Origin: Bin87 sp964502995
GTDB taxonomy: Bacteria; Chloroflexota; Dehalococcoidia; Lucifugimonadales; UBA3495
Direction: 5' to 3'
DNA: 64,000 nucleotides
Assembly (NCBI GenBank): GCA_964502995.1
Contig: CAZCZB010000001.1
Location: forward strand, 90,177-154,176
The position numbers and the translations under genes were made by a program. Of the stretch, positions 26,288 through 34,294 are shown piece by piece; positions within the stretch are counted from its first letter, which is position 1, and each line of letters opens with the position of its first letter. A model generated the notes under the pieces. That model searched no databases, was not told where the DNA came from, and worked only from the letters and a program-made list of their open reading frames with translations.

Positions 26288-27517
26288 ATGGTCAACACCA
26301 TCATCCCCGCCGAATCCAACGGCATACGGGACAAGGCCGCCATCGTGGGCATTGGCGAAACCGAGTTCTCGTGGGATTCGGGGCGCAGCGAGTTGCAACT
26401 GGCGTCCGAGGCCATCAAGGCGGCCTGCGACGACGCTGGCATCTCTCCCCACGATATCGACGGGCTGATCCGCTACGACATGGAGTCAAACCACGAAACC
26501 CTGCTGGTGCAGTCGTTGGGCATCAAGAACCTGCGGCACTGGGAATCGGTGTCCTACGGCGGTGGCGCGGGCAACGCGGTGATCGGTCATGCCGCCGCCG
26601 CCATCGCCGCCGGCTACTGCAACTACGTGGTGTGTTTCCGCGCCGCCAACCTGCGTTCCGGCGTGCGGCTGGGCAGAGCCCGGGGGCCCGAGAGCATCCC
26701 CGGCGGGGCGGACAGCTTTGCCGTGCCCTGGGGCAGCATGGCGCCGGCTCACCGGTTCGGGATGTTCGTGCGCCGGTACATGCACAACTACGGAGCCACC
26801 AGCCGGCATTTCGGTTGGGTCGCCGTGACGCTGCGGGAACACGCGTCGCGCAACCCACGCGCATTGCGACCGGACCCCATCACAATAGCAGACGCGAAGA
26901 ACAACAGAGAGGAGGGTTACGCGACCCACNNNNNNNNNNACTCGCGCATGGTGGTTGACCCGCTGCACGTCCTGGACTTCTGCCAGGAGAACGATGGCGC
27001 GGCCGCCGTCGTGATGACCACTGCCGAACGCGCCCGCGAACTTCGACACTCCGGCGCCCTGACCCTCATCGAAGCCGCCGCCCAGGGGTCGGGCCCCCGC
27101 AACGATGGAATCATCTACCGGCCGGATCTGGCGCAGGCGGAATCGGAGAACACGGCCCGCGACCTGTGGGCCCGCGCCCGCCTGAACGCCTCGGACATGG
27201 ACGCGTTCATGTTCTATGATCACTTCACGCCGTTCTGCCTGATCAACCTCGAAGCCTACGGGTTTGTGCCCAGGGGCGAGGCCAAAGACTTCGTGGAGGG
27301 CGGCCACAACCTGCGCTTCGACGGCGCGCTGCCCACCAACACGCACGGCGGCAACCACTCGGAGGCGTACATCCACGGCCTCACCCACGTGCAGGAGGCG
27401 GTCCGCCTCATCCGCGGCACGTCCACCGCGCAACCTCCACACAAGGCCATCAACCGCGTTCTGTCGTGCAGCAGCGTCGCCCAACTGAGCGGCGCGGTAA
27501 TAGTCCGGCGCGGCTAG
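26288..27517 (+). CDS. Thiolase-like (SCP2-type) protein, interrupted by an assembly gap
   Basis: About 409 residues of the thiolase/SCP2-like lipid-transfer family: AAIVGIGETEFSWDSGR, the region SYGGGAGNAVIGHAAAAIAAG, and the C-terminal His motif THGGNHSEAY and SCSSVAQLSG. The N-terminal nucleophilic Cys of true thiolases is not visible at its usual place (GGGAG instead of CASG), as in non-classical members that work with DUF35 proteins. Ten N bases at 26930-26939 hide four codons, but the frame is kept on both sides. GGAGG overlapping the previous stop serves as ribosome site. The gap is too small to hide a domain. Confidence 0.85.
   Translation: MVNTIIPAESNGIRDKAAIVGIGETEFSWDSGRSELQLASEAIKAACDDAGISPHDIDGLIRYDMESNHETLLVQSLGIKNLRHWESVSYGGGAGNAVIGHAAAAIAAGYCNYVVCFRAANLRSGVRLGRARGPESIPGGADSFAVPWGSMAPAHRFGMFVRRYMHNYGATSRHFGWVAVTLREHASRNPRALRPDPITIADAKNNREEGYATHXXXXSRMVVDPLHVLDFCQENDGAAAVVMTTAERARELRHSGALTLIEAAAQGSGPRNDGIIYRPDLAQAESENTARDLWARARLNASDMDAFMFYDHFTPFCLINLEAYGFVPRGEAKDFVEGGHNLRFDGALPTNTHGGNHSEAYIHGLTHVQEAVRLIRGTSTAQPPHKAINRVLSCSSVAQLSGAVIVRRG
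26930..26939. other. Assembly gap (10 N)
   Basis: Ten unknown bases inside the thiolase-like gene. The reading frames on the two sides agree if the true length is 10, or 10 plus a multiple of 3. Confidence 0.98.
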
Positions 27518-27571
27518 CCCCCAGTCAATCGGTTATCGACACACCGGAAAGTAGCCAACAGGAAACAGTCC

Positions 27572-27639
27572 GCTCATGGTGAGCCTGTCGAACGATGAGC
27601 CACGGCGACGAGCATCCTTCGACAAGCTCAGGATTAGCG
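27572..27639. repeat. Palindromic dispersed repeat (TGAGCCTGTCGAACGATG family)
   Basis: TGAGCCTGTCGAACGATG (27580-27597) is an imperfect inverted copy of CATCCTTCGACAAGCTCA (27613-27630), so the segment can fold into a hairpin. Single copies of the same core occur near 28215, 29498 and 44877. It lies in the gap between the thiolase-like and DUF35 genes and may act as a REP-like or small transposon-derived element. Confidence 0.65.
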
Positions 27640-27699
27640 GTCAGGTAGCGCAATGAACGAAATAGTCCTGGTACAGGCGCGCGCAATCGAGGACACTTT

Positions 27700-28182
27700 A
27701 TGACCCAACAAGGACAGCACGCCGCCGCATCCCGACCCATGACCGCGCCGCTGGAAGGCGTCCCGTTGCCCGATTTGGAGCGCGTGCCCGACTATGAGCG
27801 GGGGTTCTGGGAAGCGACGCGCAACGGCGAACTGCGCATCCAGAGATGCGACGATTGCGGAATCTTCCGACATTTGCCGACGCCCATGTGTCCGGAGTGT
27901 TCGTCCCTGCAATTCACCTGGACGCCGGTCAGCGGCAGGGGCCGCATCTACTCATACGTAATAGTCCGGCATCCGGTGCATCCGGCCATCCGGGAAAGGG
28001 AACAGACCCCCTACAACGTCTGCCTCATCGAACTGGAGGAGCAGAAGGGACTGCGGATTTGCAACAACGTCCTGAACGTTCCACCGGAGGACATCGCCAT
28101 CGATATGCCGGTGCAGGTCACCTTCGTCGCCAGCGTCGATGATCCCAACGTGGCGCTACCGATGTTTGTCCCTGCGCCATGA
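27700..28182 (+). CDS. DUF35 zinc-ribbon/OB-fold protein
   Basis: 160 residues. A zinc ribbon with Cys50, Cys53, Cys64 and Cys67 (RCDDCG...MCPEC) is followed by an OB-fold (GRGRIYSYVIVRHPVHP). DUF35 proteins are partners of non-classical thiolases and HMG-CoA-synthase-like enzymes and are thought to shuttle acyl-CoA. It is third in line after the fused CoA-transferase and the thiolase-like gene, separated by a 182-base gap that contains a palindromic repeat. The ribosome site GAGG is modest. Confidence 0.85.
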   Translation: MTQQGQHAAASRPMTAPLEGVPLPDLERVPDYERGFWEATRNGELRIQRCDDCGIFRHLPTPMCPECSSLQFTWTPVSGRGRIYSYVIVRHPVHPAIREREQTPYNVCLIELEEQKGLRICNNVLNVPPEDIAIDMPVQVTFVASVDDPNVALPMFVPAP

Positions 28183-28210
28183 CCGACTCGCTACAGACGT
28201 CCGCCTGTGA

Positions 28211-28262
28211 CTGGGGCCTGTCGAGGGATGCGCTGGTAGTGGCGATCCCTCGTGGTCGCCCC
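28211..28262. repeat. Two dispersed repeat cores between DUF35 and M24 genes
   Basis: GGCCTGTCGAGGGATG (28215-28230) belongs to the TGAGCCTGTCGA family. It is followed by GGCGATCCCTCGTGGTCGCC (28241-28260), an imperfect palindrome whose second half reappears near 45046. The pair sits between the convergent DUF35 and M24 genes, so it could also stop transcription. Confidence 0.5.
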
Positions 28263-28302
28263 GGCGCGGCCAAATCTGCGCCCATACCGCGTTAAAACGC
28301 GC

Positions 28303-29439
28303 TTATCCCGCCACCAGCATCTCGTCGGTGTTGAACAGGGGCGACAACAGGCGGGGCGCGCCGTCGGTTACCACCACCATGTCCTGCAGGTGCCAGCATC
28401 CGCCGATGTGCGGCTCCAACGCGACCACCATCCCTTCCTCCAGCACCCGCTCGCTTGACGGGACCATGTACGGTTCCTGCTGGTGCCACCACGCGCCGAC
28501 GCCGTGGCCGGCCAGGGCGATGTTTCCGTCGAACCCGGCCTCGTGGAACCGGTCGTTGGCGAAGTGGTAGATGTCCGCCGTGCGCGCGCCGGGCCGGCAC
28601 TGGTCGATGGTGGCACGGTAGATGTCCAACACCACCTGGTACACCCGTTTCTGTTCGTCGGTAGGCGGCCCCACGCAGACGGTGCGGGACTGGTGGCCCG
28701 GGTAGCCGTTCAGGTAGGCCACGTAGTCGTTGCGGATGATGTCGCCGGCCTCAAACGCCACGTCGCTCTCGCCGCCGTAGGCCACCGTGTTGCGGTGCGA
28801 GTTCAGGATGCCATGGGCCCAGTTGGCGCCCCGACGCAGGCAGCCTTCGATAATCCGGCTGTGTACCAGTCGCTCCGTGTCGCCGGGCCGGACTGTGGGC
28901 AGGACTTCAAGGTACGCCTCGTCCAGCAGTTGTGCCCCAGCCTCCAGCGCCGCGATTTCCTCGGGGGTCTTGATCCAGCGCACCCGGTCCATCAGCTCCG
29001 TGCAATCGACGATGTTGGCGCCAGGCAGCAGGCGTCCGATTTCTTCCCACCGGTTCGCGCTGACGTAGCTTTTTTCGAATCCGATGGTCTCGGTGGCGAT
29101 GCCCATATCCTTGAGCAACGCGGCGGCCCGTTCGTATGGCGACTCCGCGTAGTCGTCCACCACCTCGATGCGTTCCAACCATGAGTCCCGACGCGCCAGC
29201 GGGGTTGCGTAGGAGTTGAGCACCATCACCGGGTCTCCGTGGCGCGGCCACACCACCAGCACCTCGCGCGGCGAATCGGGAAACTCCAGGTGGCGCGCCA
29301 GTGTTCCCGGGTACGCAAACCCGGCCAGATAGGTGAAGTTTTTGCCCGAACGGGCGACCACGGCCGAAACGCCGTCTTCATCCATTAGTCGATGCAGCCG
29401 CTCCACGTTTGCGATGATCTTGCCGAAAGCGTTGGGCAT
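28303..29439 (-). CDS. M24-family creatinase/aminopeptidase-like protein with degenerate metal site
   Basis: A 378-residue pita-bread-fold protein with the N-terminal creatinase domain (about 1-150) and a C-terminal catalytic domain. Of the five usual metal ligands, the first Asp is kept (NDYVAYLNGY), but the second Asp position reads His (GHQSRT). The His in LAGHGVGA and Glu in VALEPH are kept, and the final Glu reads Gln (HLQDMVVVT). Creatinase itself works without metal, so a metal-free C-N hydrolase is as likely as a peptidase. ATG 29439 has GGAG 9 bases upstream. The substrate may be a small guanidino or amino compound, an inference. Confidence 0.75.
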   Translation of the reverse strand: MPNAFGKIIANVERLHRLMDEDGVSAVVARSGKNFTYLAGFAYPGTLARHLEFPDSPREVLVVWPRHGDPVMVLNSYATPLARRDSWLERIEVVDDYAESPYERAAALLKDMGIATETIGFEKSYVSANRWEEIGRLLPGANIVDCTELMDRVRWIKTPEEIAALEAGAQLLDEAYLEVLPTVRPGDTERLVHSRIIEGCLRRGANWAHGILNSHRNTVAYGGESDVAFEAGDIIRNDYVAYLNGYPGHQSRTVCVGPPTDEQKRVYQVVLDIYRATIDQCRPGARTADIYHFANDRFHEAGFDGNIALAGHGVGAWWHQQEPYMVPSSERVLEEGMVVALEPHIGGCWHLQDMVVVTDGAPRLLSPLFNTDEMLVAG

Positions 29440-29497
29440 GTCTTTCACTCCAGTTCCAAAGGTGATGGGATTTTCGCAGCGCTACGCACCGCACCGT

Positions 29498-29524
29498 CAT
29501 CCTTCGACAGGCTCTGGATGAGCG
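29498..29524. repeat. Copy of the CATCCTTCGACAGGCTC repeat
   Basis: CATCCTTCGACAGGCTCTGGATGAGCGG matches the right arm of the palindromic repeat at 27613-27639 with a few changes. It lies between the M24 gene and the SDR gene. Confidence 0.6.
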
Positions 29525-29550
29525 GAGACACGGCGGACAGTTTTAACGAT

Positions 29551-29578
29551 GATGGGTTTTAGAGGATGGGTTTTAGAG
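29551..29578 (+). repeat. 14-bp tandem duplication
   Basis: GATGGGTTTTAGAG is repeated twice in direct succession (29551-29564, 29565-29578). It is one of several short tandem duplications in gene-free gaps of this window. Confidence 0.7.
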
Positions 29579-29622
29579 GAATAGTCCGTCGATAAATCGA
29601 CAACCATCCCGCCGCCACCGGG

Positions 29623-30444
29623 TTACGCATCTCCCGGCGACCAGATCCAATACTTCGAAACCGCGCCGGCGTCCACGCGCAGGTCGAATCCGGTGATCAT
29701 CTCGGCGTCATCGGATGCCAGGAAAACCGCGGCTTTGCCATAGTGGGATGGGCTGGGCAGTTGCAGCAGGGGCGCGCCCTGGCTGGCATCGGGCAGCAGA
29801 CCGGCGGCGCGCTGACCCAGGCGGGGCCTGGGCCACTCGACGCCCCAACGGGCCGCGCGTTCCCGCCCTTCGGCCTGGGATGTCGCGGTGGGGGTCAGAC
29901 TGTTGACCCTGATGCCGTACCGGGACAACTCCATTGCCACCGACCGGGTGAAATTGAGCATTCCACCCTTGGCGGTTCCGTAACCCACGTTGCCGGGCTC
30001 GCCCTGATGTCCGGCCGTGGAGATAATGTTGATGATGTTGCCGCTGCGCTCCTGCTCGATCATGTGGTGGGCGACGTGCTTGGTGAACAGGAACGCGCCG
30101 GTCAGGATGATATCGGTCTGGCGACGCCACTCGTCCAGCGGCATTTCCAGCACGCCCTTGAAGTTGAACAGCGCCGCGCCGTTAATCAGGATGTCGACGG
30201 CGCCGTACCGTTGGATCGCGGCGTTGATGGCCGAAGTCGCCTGAGCCTCGTCGGTAACGTCGCACGCCACGCCGATGGCATCGCCGCCTTCGGCAATGAT
30301 GGCTGCGGCGCAGGCGTCGGCATATTCCTGGCGAATATCAACGCAGACCAGGTTGGCGCCGGCCCGTGCCAGTTCTTCCGCGATACCGCCCATGATGTTC
30401 GGGCTGGTGCCGGTGACCAGCGCCGTTTTACCTTCGAGTTTCAA
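29623..30444 (-). CDS. Short-chain dehydrogenase/reductase
   Basis: A 273-residue SDR with a Rossmann start KTALVTGTSPNIMGGIAEELA (the glycine motif carries an unusual insert), the NAG-like INGA segment, and the catalytic Ser plus Tyr-x-x-x-Lys in STAGHQGEPGNVGYGTAKGG. It oxidises an alcohol or reduces a ketone with NAD(P). TTG 30444 is preferred because GGAGG lies 8 bases upstream and the protein then starts at the family's usual point; GTG 30480 is the alternative. It is downstream of the dioxygenase alpha and beta genes, where an SDR often acts as a cis-diol dehydrogenase. Confidence 0.85.
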   Translation of the reverse strand: MKLEGKTALVTGTSPNIMGGIAEELARAGANLVCVDIRQEYADACAAAIIAEGGDAIGVACDVTDEAQATSAINAAIQRYGAVDILINGAALFNFKGVLEMPLDEWRRQTDIILTGAFLFTKHVAHHMIEQERSGNIINIISTAGHQGEPGNVGYGTAKGGMLNFTRSVAMELSRYGIRVNSLTPTATSQAEGRERAARWGVEWPRPRLGQRAAGLLPDASQGAPLLQLPSPSHYGKAAVFLASDDAEMITGFDLRVDAGAVSKYWIWSPGDA

Positions 30445-30493
30445 ACTGGAACCTCCGCCTGGCGAATCGCCGGCGATCACACCGCCGAAGCGC

Positions 30494-30988
30494 TCAGAAG
30501 ATGATGCTGACTGCGCCGTGCCACGAAAGGGCTTCCAGATCCAGCACGGCTCGACGGTACGCTATCTTGAAGCTTTCGCCGTTTCGCCTCAGGACATAGT
30601 CCACGCTGCCGACATACGGGGCGCCTTCACCGGCTCGGAACCGGTACACCAGCACGTTCGACACAACCCGGAGTTCGCCGTCGCCGTTCTCGTCAACACG
30701 CACGTTGGACACGAACCGGCGCGTCCGCGACCAGGGATACTCGCGGTGGGCATGCCGGCTGTTCAGACGAACCGCGCGGGCCCGCAGGCGCGTGATGTCA
30801 TCGTCAATGAAAACGAGGTCGCGCCTCGGATCGCCATCCGGCAGGTCGGTGGTGGGAACCACGTAGCGGCCGTCTTCGGAGAAGAGGTCCACCCAGTCGT
30901 CCAGCTTCCAGTCGTCGAGGAGGGCCGCTTCCCGGAACAGGAAATCCTCAACCTGCTCTCGCAGAGTGGGTTTGTTTGCGGTGGTCAT
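30494..30988 (-). CDS. Ring-hydroxylating dioxygenase beta subunit
   Basis: A 164-residue NTF2-fold small subunit of aromatic-ring dioxygenases: EDFLFREAALLDDWKLDDWVDLFSEDGRYVVP at the N-terminus, and SNVRVDENGDG followed by a block on the final strands. It stabilises the alpha subunit in an alpha3beta3 complex. It is 22 bases downstream of the alpha gene and in the same operon. The ferredoxin and reductase needed for electron supply are not nearby, so they must come from elsewhere in the genome. Confidence 0.85.
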   Translation of the reverse strand: MTTANKPTLREQVEDFLFREAALLDDWKLDDWVDLFSEDGRYVVPTTDLPDGDPRRDLVFIDDDITRLRARAVRLNSRHAHREYPWSRTRRFVSNVRVDENGDGELRVVSNVLVYRFRAGEGAPYVGSVDYVLRRNGESFKIAYRRAVLDLEALSWHGAVSIIF

Positions 30989-31010
30989 CGCTCACCCGTC
31001 CGTTTGAGTT

Positions 31011-32342
31011 TCAGTCGTCCGAGACGAGAGCGGCTTCGGGTTCGGTTTCTGCCTCCACCGGGGGCGCGTCCTGCACGTCGGTCTTGCTGAAGCCCTGCAT
31101 ATTGGCGTGCCACTGACGCCAGAACCCGCGCATCTGCAACTCATCGGTGGACTTGGCGGGCCGCAGCATACCGCGGGATATGTCGGACCATTCCGTTTCG
31201 GTGGCCCTGAAACCGATCTGGCAGGATTCCAATGCTTCCACATCATCGGGCGTGGCGAAGCCGCCGGGGCCCAGGAACGTCAGGAAACTGTCGAGCCGCG
31301 TGGCCAGCATCTCTTCGGATTCCTCCCTTGGAACCAGGTGCCAGGCCGTGACTTCCATGTTGTCCGGCGCCAACGGTTCAAAGTACCGGACGGTGATGGC
31401 CATGATGTCGTTGATCACCAGGTTGGGGTAGATGATCAGGTTGCGGGACGTATCGGCCATGCGGTAGGTTCGTTCCTCGCCGTATTTCTCCACCAACCTC
31501 CGGCGGATTTGCGCGATCGGCTCTCGCGCGGCCTCTCCGAACAGAGGGTGCCAATGGGCGATGGGACGCCCGTTCCGCACCGGCGATTCGATCACGCAAT
31601 GCCCGTTGCCCAAAGCGCGGGCGGAACCCACTATGCGCGAGGACGCGGTCTGGCCGCTGTCGTCGGACCCAAGGCCGCTGATGTAATCAAGATAGGTCTG
31701 GTGGGTCGGCACCAGGTGGTATCCGTCGAGGCTGTTCTCGACCAGCAGCTTCCAGTTGGCCTTCATGGTGTACTTGTTGGAACCGGCCACCATCCGCATT
31801 CCGGCGTCGCACTGATCCATGATCAGGTCCAGGTATTCCCGAGCGCCGGCGAGATACGACACCAGGTCCTCAACGTGGGGGTTGAAGCTGACGAAATAGA
31901 ACCCCCGATAATTTTCAACCCTGGGCGGCTGCTTGAGGCCCAATTCGCTGCGGTCGAAGTTGGGGCCGTAGGCCTCCTGGTCGGGCACGCCGATCAACTC
32001 GCCGTTGGTGTTGAACGACCACGCGTGATAGAAGCATTGCAGGACATCGGCGTTCCCTTTGTCCTGTCGGCAGATCAGCGCGCCCCGATGCGGGCAGGTG
32101 TTCAGAAACACCCGCACCTGTCCGTCCCTGCCCCGGGCGAAGAACAGCGGCCGTCCGGCCACGGTGCGGCGCCGGTAGTCTCCGGGGTTCTCCACCTCGG
32201 ATTCGTGCCCCAGGTAAATCCAGCATTGGCTGAAGATGCGCTCCCGCTCCTGCCGAAACACCTCCTCAGAGGTCATTGATGATCTGTGTACCCTGAATAC
32301 GCCCTTACGCCGGTCGTCGATAATCAAGTCTTTGGTTTCCAT
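31011..32342 (-). CDS. Rieske non-heme iron dioxygenase alpha subunit
   Basis: 443 residues from ATG 32342 (a GTG 9 bases upstream is possible). The N-terminal Rieske [2Fe-2S] domain has Cys83-x-His85 (CPHRGA) and Cys103-x2-His106 (CFYHAW). The catalytic domain has the iron ligands His209 and His214 in DGYHLVPTH and a later Asp in TPDDVEALESCQ. Typical length and order for ring-hydroxylating oxygenases, which add O2 to aromatic rings or terpenoid acids. It heads an operon with the beta subunit and an SDR. Substrate unknown. Confidence 0.9.
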   Translation of the reverse strand: METKDLIIDDRRKGVFRVHRSSMTSEEVFRQERERIFSQCWIYLGHESEVENPGDYRRRTVAGRPLFFARGRDGQVRVFLNTCPHRGALICRQDKGNADVLQCFYHAWSFNTNGELIGVPDQEAYGPNFDRSELGLKQPPRVENYRGFYFVSFNPHVEDLVSYLAGAREYLDLIMDQCDAGMRMVAGSNKYTMKANWKLLVENSLDGYHLVPTHQTYLDYISGLGSDDSGQTASSRIVGSARALGNGHCVIESPVRNGRPIAHWHPLFGEAAREPIAQIRRRLVEKYGEERTYRMADTSRNLIIYPNLVINDIMAITVRYFEPLAPDNMEVTAWHLVPREESEEMLATRLDSFLTFLGPGGFATPDDVEALESCQIGFRATETEWSDISRGMLRPAKSTDELQMRGFWRQWHANMQGFSKTDVQDAPPVEAETEPEAALVSDD

Positions 32343-32794
32343 CTTGTTCACCCTTCTCCCCGGCGGCTCGACCTTCCTGACGCCAGCCTAGTGCCCACCC
32401 CGACGACTGTCAATAAATCACTCGCGTTCACCACCAACTGGGGTTCGCTGCCGCCGTATCCCGGCGCACCGGGATGTCAGTGAAGCGCGGGCCCGCCGCC
32501 GGGTTTCAGGAACCGACGGCGCTCCGATACAACCATGTTTTTTCTGCCGCGTGCGGGCTGACACCCCACACCGTGCGGCAAATCTCGTGTGCCGGCCCAT
32601 CGCAGTGCGCTTGCCTCATTGATACTATGGCTGCAACATTTCGACCGGCACTGGCCGGGTCCGTTCGATGCAACCCGCGAGCGGGCGCGAATGGAGCGTT
32701 CAATGGCAACTCCCGGGCGAAAGTAGCATAATGCGGCGACGCGGCTGGGCAAGAGACCGGAGCAGTCGATGCACATTACGGAGGGCAAGGGGCG
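32343..32794. other. Divergent intergenic region
   Basis: About 450 bases between the leftward dioxygenase operon and the rightward SnoaL/SDR pair. It must hold promoters for both, but no clear -35/-10 pair or palindromic operator stands out. A CATAAT box near 32727 could serve the rightward genes. Confidence 0.45.
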
Positions 32795-33259
32795 ATGAGT
32801 TTGGAGGATATCGAACGCAGGCTGCGGGCATTGGAGGACGTGGAGGAGATCAAGCGGCTCAAGGCGCGCTACTGCGCTTACTGTGACGACAACTACGACG
32901 CGGATGGCATCGCCAGCCTGTTCGTGGAGGATGCAGTGTGGGACGGCGGCATCCGCGGCAAGGCAGAGGGACGCGCGGCCATCCGCGAATTCTTCGTCAA
33001 CGCTCCGAACCGGTTGCCCTTCGCAGTTCACATGGTTATGAACCCCATAATCGAGGTGAACGGGGACACCGCCACCGGCATCTGGTACCTGTTCCAGCCG
33101 TGTACCTACGCCGACGGGAACCGCCCCGTGTGGGGTTCGGCCAGGTATGACGAGGAATATGTCAGGGTCGATGGGGTCTGGATGTTCAGGAACCTCAGGC
33201 TGACGTCCAATTTCTGGACGCCCTTCGACCAGGGATGGGTTGAAGCCCAGTTCGTTTAG
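32795..33259 (+). CDS. SnoaL-like (NTF2-fold) protein
   Basis: 154 residues with a polyketide-cyclase/SnoaL-like domain: VEEIKRLKARYCAYCDDNYDADGIASLF at the N-terminus and the conserved GRAAIREFF block. Members isomerise, hydrate or hydrolyse small cyclic compounds, and many are uncharacterised. GGAGG lies upstream of ATG 32795. The next gene (an SDR) starts 13 bases later, so the two are co-expressed and may process a product of the divergent dioxygenase. Confidence 0.8.
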   Translation: MSLEDIERRLRALEDVEEIKRLKARYCAYCDDNYDADGIASLFVEDAVWDGGIRGKAEGRAAIREFFVNAPNRLPFAVHMVMNPIIEVNGDTATGIWYLFQPCTYADGNRPVWGSARYDEEYVRVDGVWMFRNLRLTSNFWTPFDQGWVEAQFV

Positions 33260-33272
33260 CGGGGAGGCCGAC

Positions 33273-34037
33273 ATGGGACAGATGGATGGAATGGTCGCGA
33301 TCGTAACCGGCGCCAGCCGGGGACTCGGGCGGGCAATAGCGAAGGAATACGCCGGAGAGGGCGCGAGCGTGGTGATCAGCGCCCGCCGCCAGTCTCCGAC
33401 GGGATTGTCCGGCACACTGGCGGAGACGGAGGCGGACATCCGGAACGCCGGCGGCGACGTTCTCGCTCTGGACTGCGACGTGACCGACGAGTCGCAGGTG
33501 AACGAAATGGTGCAGCGGGCGCTGGACCGCTACGGAAAAATCGACGTGCTGTTCAACAACGCCGGCGCGATGGTGCTGGGCGAATCGATCCTGGAGATAG
33601 ACGCGACCCGTTGGGAGCAGTTGATGCGCGTCAACGTGAACGGCCCATACCTGTGTACGCGGGCGGCGCTTCCCGCCATGATGGAACAGCGTCGCGGCAG
33701 CATCATCAACATCGGCTCCCGAATGGCCACCGACCCGGCGCAGGGCGGCGGCGTGCTGTACAGCGCGAGCAAGGCGGCGGTCCACATGTTCAGTCTCTGC
33801 CTCGCCGATGAGGTGCGCGACCACAATATCGCCGTCAACATCCTCAGTCCCGGCGCGCTGCGCAGCGAGGGTTCCGCCGCCATCCCGTGGACACAACGCG
33901 ACTGGCACGAAAGGGTGGACCCCAGCGCGGTGGGGCCGTGCGCCGTATTCCTGGCGTTGCAGGACGCCAGCACGTTCACCGGACAACTGGCGGCCCGTGC
34001 CGATTTCGGCGCCACATGGGGCCCGACGCCTCAATAG
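33273..34037 (+). CDS. Short-chain dehydrogenase/reductase
   Basis: A 254-residue classical SDR: TGASRGLGRAIA (residues 13-24) for NAD(P), NNAGAM, and the catalytic Tyr-x-x-x-Lys in LYSASKAAVHMF. Start 33273 has GGGGAGG just upstream, and the longer reading of the frame is inside the SnoaL gene. It probably oxidises or reduces a ring alcohol in the same pathway as the dioxygenase and SnoaL-like enzymes. Exact substrate unknown. Confidence 0.85.
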   Translation: MGQMDGMVAIVTGASRGLGRAIAKEYAGEGASVVISARRQSPTGLSGTLAETEADIRNAGGDVLALDCDVTDESQVNEMVQRALDRYGKIDVLFNNAGAMVLGESILEIDATRWEQLMRVNVNGPYLCTRAALPAMMEQRRGSIINIGSRMATDPAQGGGVLYSASKAAVHMFSLCLADEVRDHNIAVNILSPGALRSEGSAAIPWTQRDWHERVDPSAVGPCAVFLALQDASTFTGQLAARADFGATWGPTPQ

Positions 34038-34181
34038 GTTCCAAAACGGGCGGCCAGCGCTGCCGGCGCGCGAAGCCGAAGGCCTCTCCACGAATTTTCC
34101 GGTCCTCGGCGTGGGCCACGGCCCCGGTCGTGAACGCTGCCGTTTCCCCGGTCAAAACTTCAGCGAAACATCATAGTTATG

Positions 34182-34215
34182 GATGCTTCGCGGTTATCGA
34201 TGCTTCGCGGTTATC
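34182..34215 (+). repeat. 17-bp tandem duplication
   Basis: GATGCTTCGCGGTTATC occurs twice in succession (34182-34198, 34199-34215), followed by a degenerate third copy starting GATCTTTCGCGG. It is in the gap between the converging SDR and APS kinase genes. Confidence 0.7.
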
Positions 34216-34294
34216 GATCTTTCGCGGGTTGGTCGCCGCGAAATGCTGCAATGCCATTGCTTGCGCCGCCGGCGTGGGCAGCAATACCCCGAAA

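Noticed and set aside
24002..26452. 816-codon minus-strand frame
   Set aside because: Antisense to the fused CoA-transferase; no family features.
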